DNA of 64,000 bases from Amaurobius ferox (taxonomy: Eukaryota; Arthropoda; Arachnida; Araneae; Amaurobiidae): contig OX578155.1 in NCBI GenBank assembly GCA_951213105.1, positions 28,350,857 to 28,414,856 on the forward strand. The letters are read 5' to 3'. Made by a program: the position numbers and the translations under genes. Position 1 is the first letter of the stretch. Each line of letters opens with the position of its first letter. The notes under the pieces are model-generated. The model worked only from the letters and a program-made list of their open reading frames with translations, was not told the origin of the DNA and made no database searches. Shown piece by piece: positions 1 through 11,839 of the stretch.

Positions 1-2350
1 GTCAGATCTTTTTAATCATCAAATTCTTGTAAATTTAAATCAAAATAAAATATATTAAGAGAGATACCTTAACTAATTTCCTTTTCAGCATTTTAAACAA
101 TACTAGAAAATATACATAATACTAGAAAATGCACCCGGCATTGTCCGAGAGTCATGGCATAGTGTACTCATGCAACAGTTTATTTATTTATTTATTTTTT
201 AAACGGGCATATTATTAAAATGCTCTTTGGTTTTCAATAATGTGCTATAAGTTCTGATGAATGAAATTTAAAAACACTTTAATAATACACCCGCTTATAA
301 TACAGGCCACAAATGATGCCTATTCAGACAAAATACTGCAAAAAGTTACAAAAGCTTTATACGTAAATAAGTCAGGATCGAATTAAAATAAATGTATCAA
401 GCACATCTATAGTGATGACTTACTGTGATATTTGGTTTGTATTTTTGCATCGAATATTAGACAATATCTTAAGATTCACAGTAAAAAATATTACATATAT
501 AACATATACTTATGCAGATACCTAACTGAGTAAATCATACAAAATACTTCAAAATATAAAATGTAATACATAAGATTAAAGATAAAGTTATTTCTCTATT
601 TAGCATATGCATAATAATTTAGCAACAGTTTCAATATAATAACAACAGTTTATAAATTTCGCTTGTAATTCTAAATCTTTTATCAGTTGCTTAGCCTCCC
701 TAGTCAAAAATCTCATGCTATGCTACTGAATTGCAGATAAATTTAAATGAAATTATCTTTTACAATAAGAAATTAATGCTTTATGCAATGTACACTGTAT
801 TGGCAAGTGAAAATTTTTTGGTGAGTGAACTCGAAGCTGAAATTTTTTATCATGCTATATATATTAAAATTAAAAATACATAATAAATACGGATAAAGTA
901 TTCATGGCTATCAACTGAGCAGGGAAAAAGACCCAAAAGGTTTGGGGACAAGGATTGCATAAACAGTTTATGAATAAAAAGCAATAACTTGTAAAATAGG
1001 GAGTAGTAGAGTGCTTGCACATTTGTTACAAAGGGTCCTAAAAACTTTGTCGGCAGCAGTGAAATTATTTCTAATGGTTGGATAACCTTATCTTAATATC
1101 CTGTTTAGAACAGATGTCATGATTATGTTCCCCGCATACATAGTATTATATATAGGGATAGTTCTGTAATGGGGTCGAATGTTTTAAATTTGAGTTTTCG
1201 ATGGAATAGCACATTTAAAAGTTTAATGCGCGATACAAGAAAATCAGTGTAAAATATTACCACAAAAAATTCATGAACACAGACTGCATGATACTTTAAA
1301 ATACTCATAAAAAGGTATACAAATCTACTATAAACAATACAATAGTATACTATATTGATGAAAAAGCTTTATATTTGATTACACAATTTCAGAGCATGAT
1401 CTCTAGTCATCAAAAAACCCACTAAGAAATCCAACTACTATGTTCAGGTTTCTAATATACGCTAAACAATAGAGTTAGATCACTAGGATTTAGCTATATG
1501 ACTACCGCTATTAGTGCTTCAAGTACCATGGCAAACAAAGTAGAGCTATAATACACTCCAAATTCACATTGGCTGTCACAAACTTCTAAAATCTCATTCA
1601 AAAGGAAAAAACAAAAAAAATGTCTGTTATCATACAAAATCTCTGAACAATAAATACACGGAAGCTCGGCATAAATAAAATTGAAGGTAAATAATTTAGA
1701 CAAACAATATTTTGATGTAGGAATTCGATGTTACGTGCTATAAACATTAAGTTAAAACCGATACAAAAATATACGATTTACAGATAGAAATTACGTAAAC
1801 CAATAACGTATACATAGAAAGACATATAAACCTTTAAAAAGTTATAAAATGCAAATATATAATAAACGAAAAATTGCAAAATACACTACATCTCTTTACG
1901 TATTATAAGCATTGACGTTAAGGCTTAACAGACGATGCAAGGAAAATGCATCATTTATTGCAAAAGTTATCAAAAAAAATAATTTCTTTTACTGGCGGCG
2001 ACTGCCAGAAACATTAATATACATATAGAAAAGTTTACATACCTGTTATGGGTGTCCAATTATTAAAAAATAAGCTCTTTTCACAAGAGCTCCATATATC
2101 TCCATAAGCTTTACATTAGAGTGCACAATTTTCTAGCACCCTTTTCGGTGACGTCACGAGGGAGTTGGATGGCCTCTTTAGATCTCGAAAGTCATGCATG
2201 CTACCGGGCCGTCCTGACATTTTACTCCAAGTGACGTTGCGTCTTTACGTGCTCTCATTGGCTAGAGCTGAAGTGGTGCAACATTATAGATATAATTCGT
2301 GAGCTGCCTCTGTCTCTAACACCTTCGTCTTTGGTCCTTGTTTTTTGTTA
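1..2350. other. AT-rich intergenic DNA
   Basis: No convincing gene; open frames are under 75 codons and have no recognisable motifs. A decayed relative of the hairpin-ended repeat family lies near 1118-1230 (a palindromic TATA-rich stem, then GGGGTCGAATG and GAGTTTTCGATGG, as in the copies at 39933 and 44320). Around 2145-2290 the base composition becomes less AT-rich and holds a TGACGTCAC (CRE-like) site and an ATTGGCT (CCAAT-like) site. This could be promoter DNA, but no transcript start or adjacent coding exon can be shown. Confidence 0.5.
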
Positions 2351-3139
2351 AGGTGTGTACAGACGATCAGTGAATGTTTGTCAAACAAGCTTGATCACTT
2401 ATTTTTGATCGTCTGAACACGTGTTTGACGTAGTTGTCAAAGTGTGAGGTCAAACATTTTTCTTGTAGAGCCGTTGCCTACGTAATATACAAGGCCGGGA
2501 AATTTCGCGTATTTTCGTCCAAAAACGGGCGACAGCTTAGTTCACTCCAGTGTCCGCTAGGATCGCTTTTATTTCCTGTCCTTTCGCAGTTTTTCATTGT
2601 AAATAATGATGCACTCGTAAGGGTTTGGGTGCATTTTTGTTTATGGTAAAGCTTTTTTTCATAATTTTATATTTGTTATTTTTTATTAAATTATACTGAT
2701 TTTTATAGCATTAATATAACAATATTGTGCAAAAATAATTCGGTAAAAATGGTACATTGTTGTGTACCATATTGCAATTCTGATTGTAACGTAACGTAAG
2801 CAAAAGGTTAAAACTATTTTCTTTAACAAATTTTAATATATTAAATACATATGCTTGGGATAAAAATCCCAAGCATATGTATTTTTATCATAAGCCTTTT
2901 ATTCCAAATAACTCAATTCCCCTTCATTATTGATGGGCAAACCATTAATATGTAATAATTTAATAAGCATTATTATTTTATATAACCCAAACTTATAAAT
3001 ATGAAATAAATTAATGCATGTTCATGTTGTTTAAAATCAATTAATTTAAAAAAGTCACTGATTTTAATGAATATTTTTTTAAAAAAATAAGTGATTTAAA
3101 TCAATAATTTTTTTTAAACCAAGTAATTAAAATCTTGAT

Positions 3140-4715
3140 TTAAATCAATCTATCCTGTCGACACCCCCCCCCCCTTCCAATTTTTTTTAATTATACACTC
3201 CCCAGTTTATGAATCCTGAAGAACTCCCGGCGGGGGGGGGGGGGGGTACTTTATGGCATGTTGATGAAAAATTGGATTTAAAAAAATTAAAAATATTTTA
3301 ATTTTTATTTAATATAATTTATAAAACTTAATTTTTATTTCATAATAACTAAAATAAAAATTGAATATTTTATATAAAATTATTAAAAAAACTTGTTAAT
3401 TAAAAAATTTCGCTTTTAAATTGAAAAAAAAAATTTGCTTCTGTGACATCCCCTCTATGGAAATTTCTGGCTTCGCGCATGTTTACAGTTATATTTCCTT
3501 CTTCCTGTAAAAATTATTTTAACATTTTAAATGCTGATTTAAATCAATCTATCCTGTCGACACCCCCCTTCCATTTTTCTTTTAAATTATACACTCCCCA
3601 GTTTATGAATCCTGAAGAACTCCCGGCGGGGGGGGGGAGGAGGGGGCTACTTTATGGCATGTTAATGAAAAATTGGATTTAAAAAAATTAAAAATATTTT
3701 AATTTTTATTTAATATAATTTATAAAGCTTCATTTTTATTTCATAATAACTAAAATAAAAAATTGAAAATTTTAAAATTATTAAAAAAAACTTGTTAATA
3801 AAAAAATTTCGCTTTTAAATTGGAAAAAATATTCACTTCTGACATTCCCCTTTGGAAATTTCTGGCTTCGCGCATGTTTACAGGTATATTTCCTTCTTGC
3901 TGTAAAAATTATTTTAACATTTTAAATGTTGATTTAAATCAATCTATCCTGTCGAACCTCCCCCTTCCATTTTTTTTTAAATTATGCACTCCCCAATTTA
4001 TGAATCCTAAAGAACTCCCGGCGGGGGGGGGGGGGTACTTTATGGCATATTAATGAAAAACTGGATTTAAAAAAATTAAAAATATTTTAATTTTTATTTA
4101 ATATAATTTATAAAACTTCATTTTTAATTCATAATAACTAAAATAAAAAATTGAAAATTTTAAAATTATTAAAAAAACTTGCTAATAAAAAATTTCCCTT
4201 TTAAATTGAAAAAAAAATCACTTCTGACATCTCCCTATGGTAAATTCTGGCTTCGCGCATGTTTACAGGTATATTTCCTTCTTCCTGTAAAAATTATTTT
4301 AATATTTTAAATGTTGATTTAAATCAATCTATCCTGTCGAACCTCCCCCTTCCATTTTTTTTTAAATTATACACTCCCCAGTTTATGAATCCTGAAGAAC
4401 TCCCGGTGGTGGTGGTGGTGGTGGGGGGGGGGGGGGGGGTACTTTATGGCGGATTTTAAAAAATTAAAAATATTTTAATTTTTATTTAATATAATTTATA
4501 AAACTTCATTTGTATTTCATAATAACTAAAATAAAAAACTGAAAATTTTAAAATTATTAAAAAAACTTGTTAATAAAAAAATTTCGCTTTTAAATTGAAA
4601 AAAAAATCGCTTCTGACATCCCCCTATGGAAATTTCTGGCTTCGCGCACGTTTACAGGTATATTTCCTTCTTCCTGTAAAAATTATTTTAACATTTTAAT
4701 AATTAATAACGTTTG
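3140..4715. repeat. Tandem array, four units of about 390 bp
   Basis: The marker TATCCTGTCGA occurs at 3151, 3550, 3945 and 4330, giving periods of 399, 395 and 385 bp. Each unit has a C-run, a G-run after CTCCCGG, an A/T-rich stretch and the block TCTGGCTTCGCGCA. The last unit is cut off near 4700. In unit 4 the G-run has turned into (GGT)n followed by poly-G. Short open frames across the units are products of the repeat and do not look like protein. Confidence 0.85.
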
Positions 4716-5224
4716 CCTTATTTAATTTACTAAACGATAAAACATATTAAAGACGTTAATTCTGTACCTTTTTTTTTATTTACAAAACTAAAAATGTTCT
4801 ATGTTAAATAAAAAAATAACTACATTTATTAAACAAATAATACGCAAACAGATGCGGATTTTAATTTGTTAGATAATGTAAAGAAATCTAAAAATACAAG
4901 GATTATAAGAACTTTGACAGTAATAAATCAGCTCCGACAGGAAATAACAGCGCCCTCTACCAACTGTTCTGGAACTACACATTCCCCACTTTCTAAATCG
5001 AAATTTCCCGGCCTTTATTATCACGTAGGCAACGGTAGAGCAGGGTCCTACTTTTTCGCCAAACATGGCGGAGCCAGCATGATTGACATTTGTATTGACC
5101 AATCATGAGCATATTACCATTTTGGATTTGCATCCGTATTCATCATATGCGTCGCGTATATTTTTTGCCCGTTTGTTTGTTATTTGTAGTCTTTTTTTCT
5201 GTAATTTTTTTAATTCATTCATTG

Positions 5225-6900
5225 TTTGCTGATTTCAGTGAGCAACCCTGCATTTATTCCATGAATTGAGTATTATTCTATGTACCCTTTCTGTGTGCCT
5301 TTTAATTTCAGTTTTATAAAGTGTAATTACTAGCGAGTTATGCTCTATCTTCCAAGTGTTTTTTGACTGAAAACCTTCAAGGATATATTTTTCATTTCAT
5401 AGAATTGGAAATTGTTTGCTTTTACGTAAGTAGTTGCATGTAATAATTTTAGCATCTTGATATTTTGCATGTTTATAACTTAGTCTAAGTTAGAGTTTAA
5501 GAATTGAAATAGCATGTTTTTAATAAATTACATGAATTCTAACAATTTTGCATGTTTCTGGGAAATAATTAACAGAAGTGTATGTTTTCTAACAAGAGTG
5601 TATTTTGTTTGTTGATTTCAATGTGCAACCCTGCATTTATTTCATGAATTGAGTATTATTCTATGTACCCATTCTGTGTATCTTTTAATTTCAGTTTAAT
5701 GTTTGGATTGTACAATGGGATTTATAAAGTATTTTTACGGTGTCTTCCACTACGTCATGTAAAGCTAAATAATCACTAGAGAGTTATGTTGCTTATAAAA
5801 TGTCAACAATCTTTCTAGCGGTTTTTTGGCTGAAAATCTTCAAGGATATTTATCTCATCTCACAGAATTGAAGAATGTTTGATTTTACGTAAGTAGTTTC
5901 ATGTAATAATTTTAGCATCTTAATATTTTGCATCTTTATAACTTTGTCAAATTTAGAGCTCAAGAATTGAAATAGCATGTTTTTAATAGATTGCATGAAT
6001 TCTAGCAATTTTGCATGTTTCGGGGAAATAATTAACAGAACTGTATGTTTTCTAACAAGAGAGTATTTTGTTTGTTGATTTCAATGTGCAACCCTGCATT
6101 TATTTCATGAATTGAGTATTATTCTATGTACCCATTCTGTGTATCTTTTAATTTCAGTTTAATGTTTGGATTGTACAATGGGATAAAGTATAATTACGGT
6201 GTCTTCCACTACAGTCATATAAAGCTAAATAATCACTAGAGAGTTATGTTGCTTATAAAATGTCAACAATCTTTCTAGTGGTTTTTTGGCTGAAAATCTT
6301 CAAGGATATTTTTCTCATCTCACAGAATTGAAGAATGTTTGATTTTACGTAAGTAGTTTCATGTAATAATTTTAGCATCTCGATAATTTGCCTGTTTATA
6401 ACTTAGACTAAGTTGGAACTTAAGAATTGAAATGGCATGTTTTTAATAGATTGCGTAGATTCTAACAATTTTGCATGTTTCTGGTGAATAATTAACAGAA
6501 CTGTATGTTTTCTAACAAGAGTGTATATTGTTTATTCATTGGAATATGCAGCCAGCCCTGCATTTATTTCATAAATTGAGTATTATTCTGTGTGTCCTTT
6601 CTGTGTTTCTTTTAATTTCAGTTTAATGCTTGGATTGTACAATGAGATTTCTAAACTATAGTTCGGTTTTATCCACTACAGTCATACAAAGATAATAATT
6701 ACTAGAGAATTATGCTGCTTATGTAAAATGTCAGCAATCTTTCTAGTGTTTTTTCTCGTTTTGTTTTTCCTGAAAACTTTTAAGGATATTTTTCTTGTCT
6801 CGCAGATTTGAAAAATGTGTGATTTTATGTACAGTGTGGCATGTAAGTAGCTTCATGTAGTAATTTTAGTATCTTGATGTAGCATGATTATGCATGTATA
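5225..6900. repeat. Tandem array, four units of about 380-464 bp
   Basis: The marker GCAACCCTGCATTTATT (altered in units 1 and 4) appears near 5242, 5624, 6088 and 6548. Units 2 and 3 are nearly identical over about 460 bp; unit 1 is shorter and unit 4 more diverged. The array ends in a (TA)n tract at about 6897-6920. It is unrelated to the array at 3140-4715. Nothing coding is seen. From 6920 to 8384 there is only AT-rich DNA with poly-C and (CA)n tracts near 8053 and 8143. Confidence 0.8.
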
Positions 6901-9354
6901 TATATATATATATATAGTATATATAGATATAGATATGATGATATAGCATGTGCATGATTTAGATTATGATATAGGTGAAGAAGTGAAATTATATATTTTT
7001 AAGAATGTGTCAAGTAAGTAATTGTATGTAAAAAATTTGTATCTTGATATATTGCACGTATATTTTGATGATTATTTGTCTTGGCATAATAAAACAAAAT
7101 TATGTTATGTTCAGGTTGTGTAAATCTGTTTTTATAATATGAATGAACTGTTATTATGTTATTAATTATAGTATATTATATATTTATATGTTATAATATT
7201 TTAAGAACAGTTCATAACTAGTAAACAATGATGTTAATTTGTTTTTGATTAAAAGTACTTTCATTCATGTGTGATATCGTGCATGACTTCTAAAATATTT
7301 CTTTGCATTTATACATAAAAAAAAAGTGCTCATTGAATGCAAATTTACTCTGCTAACATTTTATATTTAATTATTTTGCTTTAAACATACTTCATTAAAT
7401 TAATAACATTACTTTTCATACTTTTTTTAATTTGTAAAACATTTGATGTTTCATAATTTATCGCCTAAAAACTATTAAACAATTAGAATTTTTAAATGTT
7501 TTTTTGAGCCCAAGTTAGCATTTTGTTAATAACTTCACCCAAACTGTTACCGACTCAGATTCCAGAACCCTGGTATGAGATTGGAAGAGGTTTTTAGTCT
7601 TCCTTATTCTGTACTTTGCTGCAGGGTCAAATTATCAAAATCCATCTCATGGTTCAAGATATAGTTGTGTTTTTCCTTTTATATAGAGGACATTTATGTG
7701 AAATGGAAAATACAGAATGAGTCAAAAGTACCATATTTTTTTTATATTTATTTAAAAAAGTAAAAGGTTAAGAAAACAAAACATATATATAAATTATAAT
7801 TTTGATTTAAGCGTCAACCTTGAAACAGTTTTTAGTTCTTTTGCACAAGCAGCTTTAATATTTGCTTGCTTGCTTAGCCATAATTAACTACAGATACGTT
7901 TGCAAACAAAAAAAAAAAATAATCAGCAGGTTCTAATCGATCGAGTACTCTACTGACAATAAAACAAAACTAAATAACAATTATAAAACAATATATTTGA
8001 ATTAATTATATATTGTTAATAGTCATTGTAACCAGTAGCGTATGCTTGCTTGCCCCCCCCCCCCCCAAATTTTCAAGGCTTTTTAATGTTATGCGTATTT
8101 TTCATTTAAAATAACTCTGGCATAAGCAATTGTTAAACATTCCCCCCCCCACACACACACACACACACTTTTTAGAGTCAGGATAAGTCACTGATTGTAA
8201 CGATTTGGGACACTTTTAATTTTGTTTCCACTTTCTTGATTTGAAAACAAACGAAATTATTAAACAAGTACAACAGCGCCATCTACTAGATATGAAAGGA
8301 AACTAGCTCATTATCATAAGACGTCAAATATGTGTGCCCGTGTGGACAAAGCGCACTTCAAACACAATTCTGAGAATCGACATCTTTGACAAACATTCAG
8401 TGACCGTCTGTACACACCTAGAATTGGGATATATATATTAGTTTGTTTTGTCTGTGCGGTTTTTATTTGCGAAAGAAATGTAATTGAGGATACAATTTAT
8501 GTTTGAGAAAAAAAAAGCATTTGAGGAGTTTCTGTTGGATAGAGTTTATATTTCTTATAGTTTTTAGGTTAAAAAACCTAGCATTTCTGATGCTATTCAT
8601 ATCATTTTCGGTAGAGACTTTTTATTCTAGATGCCTGTAAATTACTCTTGACCTAATTCACCAGGAGAATCTTTTACGGTTGCTGTGGCATAATTGTATG
8701 AACTGTTCTATGGAGAAAGAATTTGTGCAGAGAACAAACATTGTTCATATTTTCCTTTCTGTAGTTTAGAGACATGTGATTAAATCCAAAGTTTGTGTTG
8801 TAAAAAAGGAAGAAATTGGTTGAAAGAAGCACAACATATTTTAAAATGAAATTCCTTAATTTATGACTTACAAGCATTTATTCTAACCCCATTATATAAA
8901 TTGTGACAAGTTTTTAATTAAACTTAAAATTTTCATTCAGGAATACATAAAGCATAGTGCCCCATGTGATGGACCCACTTAAATCCAGTGTTAATACTGT
9001 TTAACCAGAAAAAGTCATAAATTTTCTGAATATGTAGAATCACACCAAGTTCTCTAAATTAGAATCCAGAGTTCATTGTAAAATTTTACAGAAAGTGCAT
9101 CATTAAATTGTTTAATTATGTAAACATTGCTTTTCCTAAGAAATCATTTTGGTTGATTTACAAATCTGAGAAAAAACAATTTGTCTGTGCTTATTATAAA
9201 AATCATTTATGCAAAATAAAAAAATGAGGAGAAAATGATTTTTATAAACAAATACTTGAAGCAACTGGTGAAAAGTGATTTATTTGAACATATATCACAA
9301 ACTTTATTTACAAGTATTTTTTTAAATCAATGTATGCTATCGGATTTTCATAAA

Positions 9355-10060
9355 TAGGAGCTTTAAATAGTCACAAACATTTTCACACAGGCGAGAAAGT
9401 ATTTGCATCTAAAGTGTGAGAGAAATAATTTCACAAACATGTACTTCAAATGCATAGACGTATGCACTCAAGCCAGAAACAATTTACATGTGAAACATGC
9501 TAGAACATATTTTTGCAAAATGGTTCTTTAAACAAACTTGTGCATACAGGTGAGAAAGGATATACCTATGAAAAGTGTCTGAACACATTTGCACTAAAAT
9601 GTGGTTTAGTTATTTGCACGTGATATGGAAACCCAGACCATGGCACCCATCACAAATAGCATAGGGCTGCTATAATTATCATACAGTGTTTAAAAAAAAG
9701 CATTTTATCATCATCAACGCAGACATAATGACACAGATGAGAAACAATTTGTATGTGAAATGTGCCAGAAAGTCTTTACCAAAACAGTTACTTAGTTAAA
9801 CACAAACGTGTGCACACAGGTGGAAAATCATTTACTAATTACATGAGCCAGAAAGCATTCTCACAAAAAGTAGTTTAGCTATGGACAAACTTGTGCTTAC
9901 AGGTGAGAAACCATTTGTATGTGAAATGTGCCAGAAGGCATTTTCATATAAAAGTAATTTAAATATACACAAACGTGCACACACTGATGAGAAACCATTT
10001 GCATGTGAAATGTGCCAGAAAGTACTTTCAAATAGTATTATTTTAAATTGACATAAATGT
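9355..10060 (+). pseudogene. Decayed 5' part of C2H2 zinc-finger array A
   Basis: Finger remnants run directly into the open array. Near 9390 a finger linker is still readable, followed by a TGA. Near 9730-9880 a finger is shifted in frame. From ATG 9881 to 10048 the frame is the same as the downstream array and encodes two recognisable fingers, but it ends at TGA 10049-10051. The related finger NSTILNRHKRMH has CGA (Arg) at that place, so this is a CGA to TGA nonsense change. Either the gene is dead or translation begins downstream. Confidence 0.7.
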
Positions 10061-11839
10061 ATGCACACAGGTGAAAAACCATTTTCATGTGGAATGTGCC
10101 AGAAAGCATTTTCATATAAAGGTAATTTAGATAAGCATAAACTTATGCACACAGGTGAGAAACCATTTGTATGTGAAATGTGCGAGAAAACATTCTCGCA
10201 AAAAAGTCATTTAAATCAGCACAAAATGTTACATACAGATGAAAAATCATTTACTTGTGAAATGTGTCAGAAGGCATGTTCAAGTAAAGGTAATTTAAAT
10301 AAACACACACGCATGCACACAGGTGAGAAACCATATGAATGTGAAATGTGCAAGAAAGCATTCTCACAAAAAAGTCATTTAAATCGGCACAAGATTTTGC
10401 ACACAGGTGAGAAACCATTTGCATGCGAAATGTGCCAGGAGGCATTTTCAGATAAAAGTAATTTAAATATACACAAACGTGCACACACTGGTGAGAAACC
10501 ATTTGCATGTGAAATGTGCCAGAAAGTATTTTCAAATAGTACTATTTTAAATCGACATAAACGTATGCACACAGGTGAGAAACCATTTTCATGTGAAATG
10601 TGCCAGAAAGCATTTTCAAATAAAGGTAATTTAGATAAGCACAAACTTGTGCACACAGGTGAGAAACCATTTGTATGTGAAATGTGCCAGAAAACATTCT
10701 CACAAAAATATCTTTTAAATCATCACAGAATGTTACATACAGATGAAAAATCATTTGCTTGTGAAATGTGTCAGAAGGCATGTTCAAGTAAAGGTAATTT
10801 AAATAAACACAAACGCATGCCCACAGGTGCGAAACCATTTGAATGTAAAATGTGCAAGAAAGCATTCTCACAAAAAAGTCATTTAAATCAGCACAAGATT
10901 TTGCACACAGGTGAGAAACCATTTGCATGCGAAATGTGCCAGAAGGCATTTTCATATGAAAGTAATTTAAATATGCACAAACGTGTACACACTGATGAGA
11001 AACCATTTGCATGTGAAATGTGCCAGAAAGTATTTTCAAATAGTACTATTTTAAATCGACATAAACGTATGCACACAGGTGAAAAACCATTTTCATGTGA
11101 AATGTGCCAGAAAGCATTTTCATATAAAGGTAATTTAGATAAGCACAAACTTATGCACACAGGTGAGAAACCATTTGTATGTGAAATATGCCAGAAAGCA
11201 TTCTCACAAAAAATTCATTTAAATAACCACAAATTTGTGCACACAGGTGAGAAACCATTTGCATGTGAAATGTGCCAGAAAGCATTTTCTGATAAAAGTA
11301 GTTTAAATAGACACAAATTTGTGCACACAGGTGAGAAACCATTTCCATGTGAAATGTGCCAGAAGGCATTTTCACGAAAAAGTCACTTAAATCAACACAA
11401 ACGTATTCACACAGGTGAGAAACCATTTGTATGTGAAATATGCCAGAAAGCATTCTCACAAAAAATTCATTTAAATTACCACAAATTTGTGCACACAGGT
11501 GAGAAACCATTTGCATGTGAAATGTGCCAGAAAGCATTTTCTGATAAAAGTAGTTTAAATAGACACACATTTGTGCACACAGGTGAGAAACCATTTCCAT
11601 GTGAAATGTGCCAGAAGGCATTTTCAAAAAAAGGTAACTTAAATAACCACAAACGTTTGCATACAGGTGAGAAACCATTTGCATGTGAAATGTGTGAGAA
11701 AGCATTTTCACATAAAAGTAGTTTAAATGAGCACAAACATATGCACACAGGTGAGAAACCATTTGTATGTGAAATCTGCCAGAAAGCATTTTCATCTAGT
11801 AAGCATTTATATCGACATAAAGTTATTCACATAGGTTAG
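10061..11839 (+). CDS. Poly-C2H2 zinc-finger protein, 21 fingers (array A)
   Basis: 592 codons made entirely of C2H2 fingers of pattern C-X2-C-X12-H-X3-H joined by HTGEKPF linkers; such proteins bind DNA in the nucleus. I count 21 fingers. Finger 9 has lost its last His (HKRMP) and its linker is TGAKP. Fingers 2-7 and 8-13 are a tandem duplication of a six-finger, 504-bp module, and fingers 14-16 resemble 17-19. No KRAB, BTB, ZAD or other effector domain is seen, and the frame opens on a linker (MHTGEKPF), so ATG 10061 is unlikely to be the native start. An in-frame TGA lies 12 bp upstream and broken fingers flank both sides. It may be the surviving core of a pseudogene or one exon of a larger gene. 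The paralogue is 30308-31324. Confidence 0.65.
   Translation: MHTGEKPFSCGMCQKAFSYKGNLDKHKLMHTGEKPFVCEMCEKTFSQKSHLNQHKMLHTDEKSFTCEMCQKACSSKGNLNKHTRMHTGEKPYECEMCKKAFSQKSHLNRHKILHTGEKPFACEMCQEAFSDKSNLNIHKRAHTGEKPFACEMCQKVFSNSTILNRHKRMHTGEKPFSCEMCQKAFSNKGNLDKHKLVHTGEKPFVCEMCQKTFSQKYLLNHHRMLHTDEKSFACEMCQKACSSKGNLNKHKRMPTGAKPFECKMCKKAFSQKSHLNQHKILHTGEKPFACEMCQKAFSYESNLNMHKRVHTDEKPFACEMCQKVFSNSTILNRHKRMHTGEKPFSCEMCQKAFSYKGNLDKHKLMHTGEKPFVCEICQKAFSQKIHLNNHKFVHTGEKPFACEMCQKAFSDKSSLNRHKFVHTGEKPFPCEMCQKAFSRKSHLNQHKRIHTGEKPFVCEICQKAFSQKIHLNYHKFVHTGEKPFACEMCQKAFSDKSSLNRHTFVHTGEKPFPCEMCQKAFSKKGNLNNHKRLHTGEKPFACEMCEKAFSHKSSLNEHKHMHTGEKPFVCEICQKAFSSSKHLYRHKVIHIG

Larger units (their letters stand above)
2351..8419. 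mobile_element. Putative 6-kb DNA transposon with 35-bp inverted ends and no transposase
   Basis: The left end reads AGGTGTGTACAGACGATCAG and continues to about 2385. The right end (8385-8419) is its reverse complement with 2 mismatches in 35. The interior has no open frame resembling a transposase; it is mostly two tandem arrays plus AT-rich DNA. A segment near the left end (2465-2505, containing CCGTTGCCTACGT and GGCCGGGAAATTT) recurs inverted at 4995-5042, so a second, nested element end is possible. No clear target duplication is seen (TTAA on the left, TAGA on the right). The superfamily cannot be assigned from sequence alone. The right end coincides with the left limit of the segmental duplication. 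Confidence 0.45.

Noticed and set aside
2145..2300. Promoter with CRE-like and CCAAT-like sites
   Set aside because: No linked coding exon or transcript evidence; mentioned only as a possibility.
3443..4459. Three similar plus-strand frames (FTGIFPSSCKNYFNILNVDL type)
   Set aside because: They repeat with the 390-bp tandem unit and contain the poly-G run; not protein coding.
10542..11795. Long minus-strand frames opposite the zinc-finger array (up to 214 codons)
   Set aside because: They are the antisense of the 84-bp finger repeat and show its periodicity; the same occurs opposite array B.
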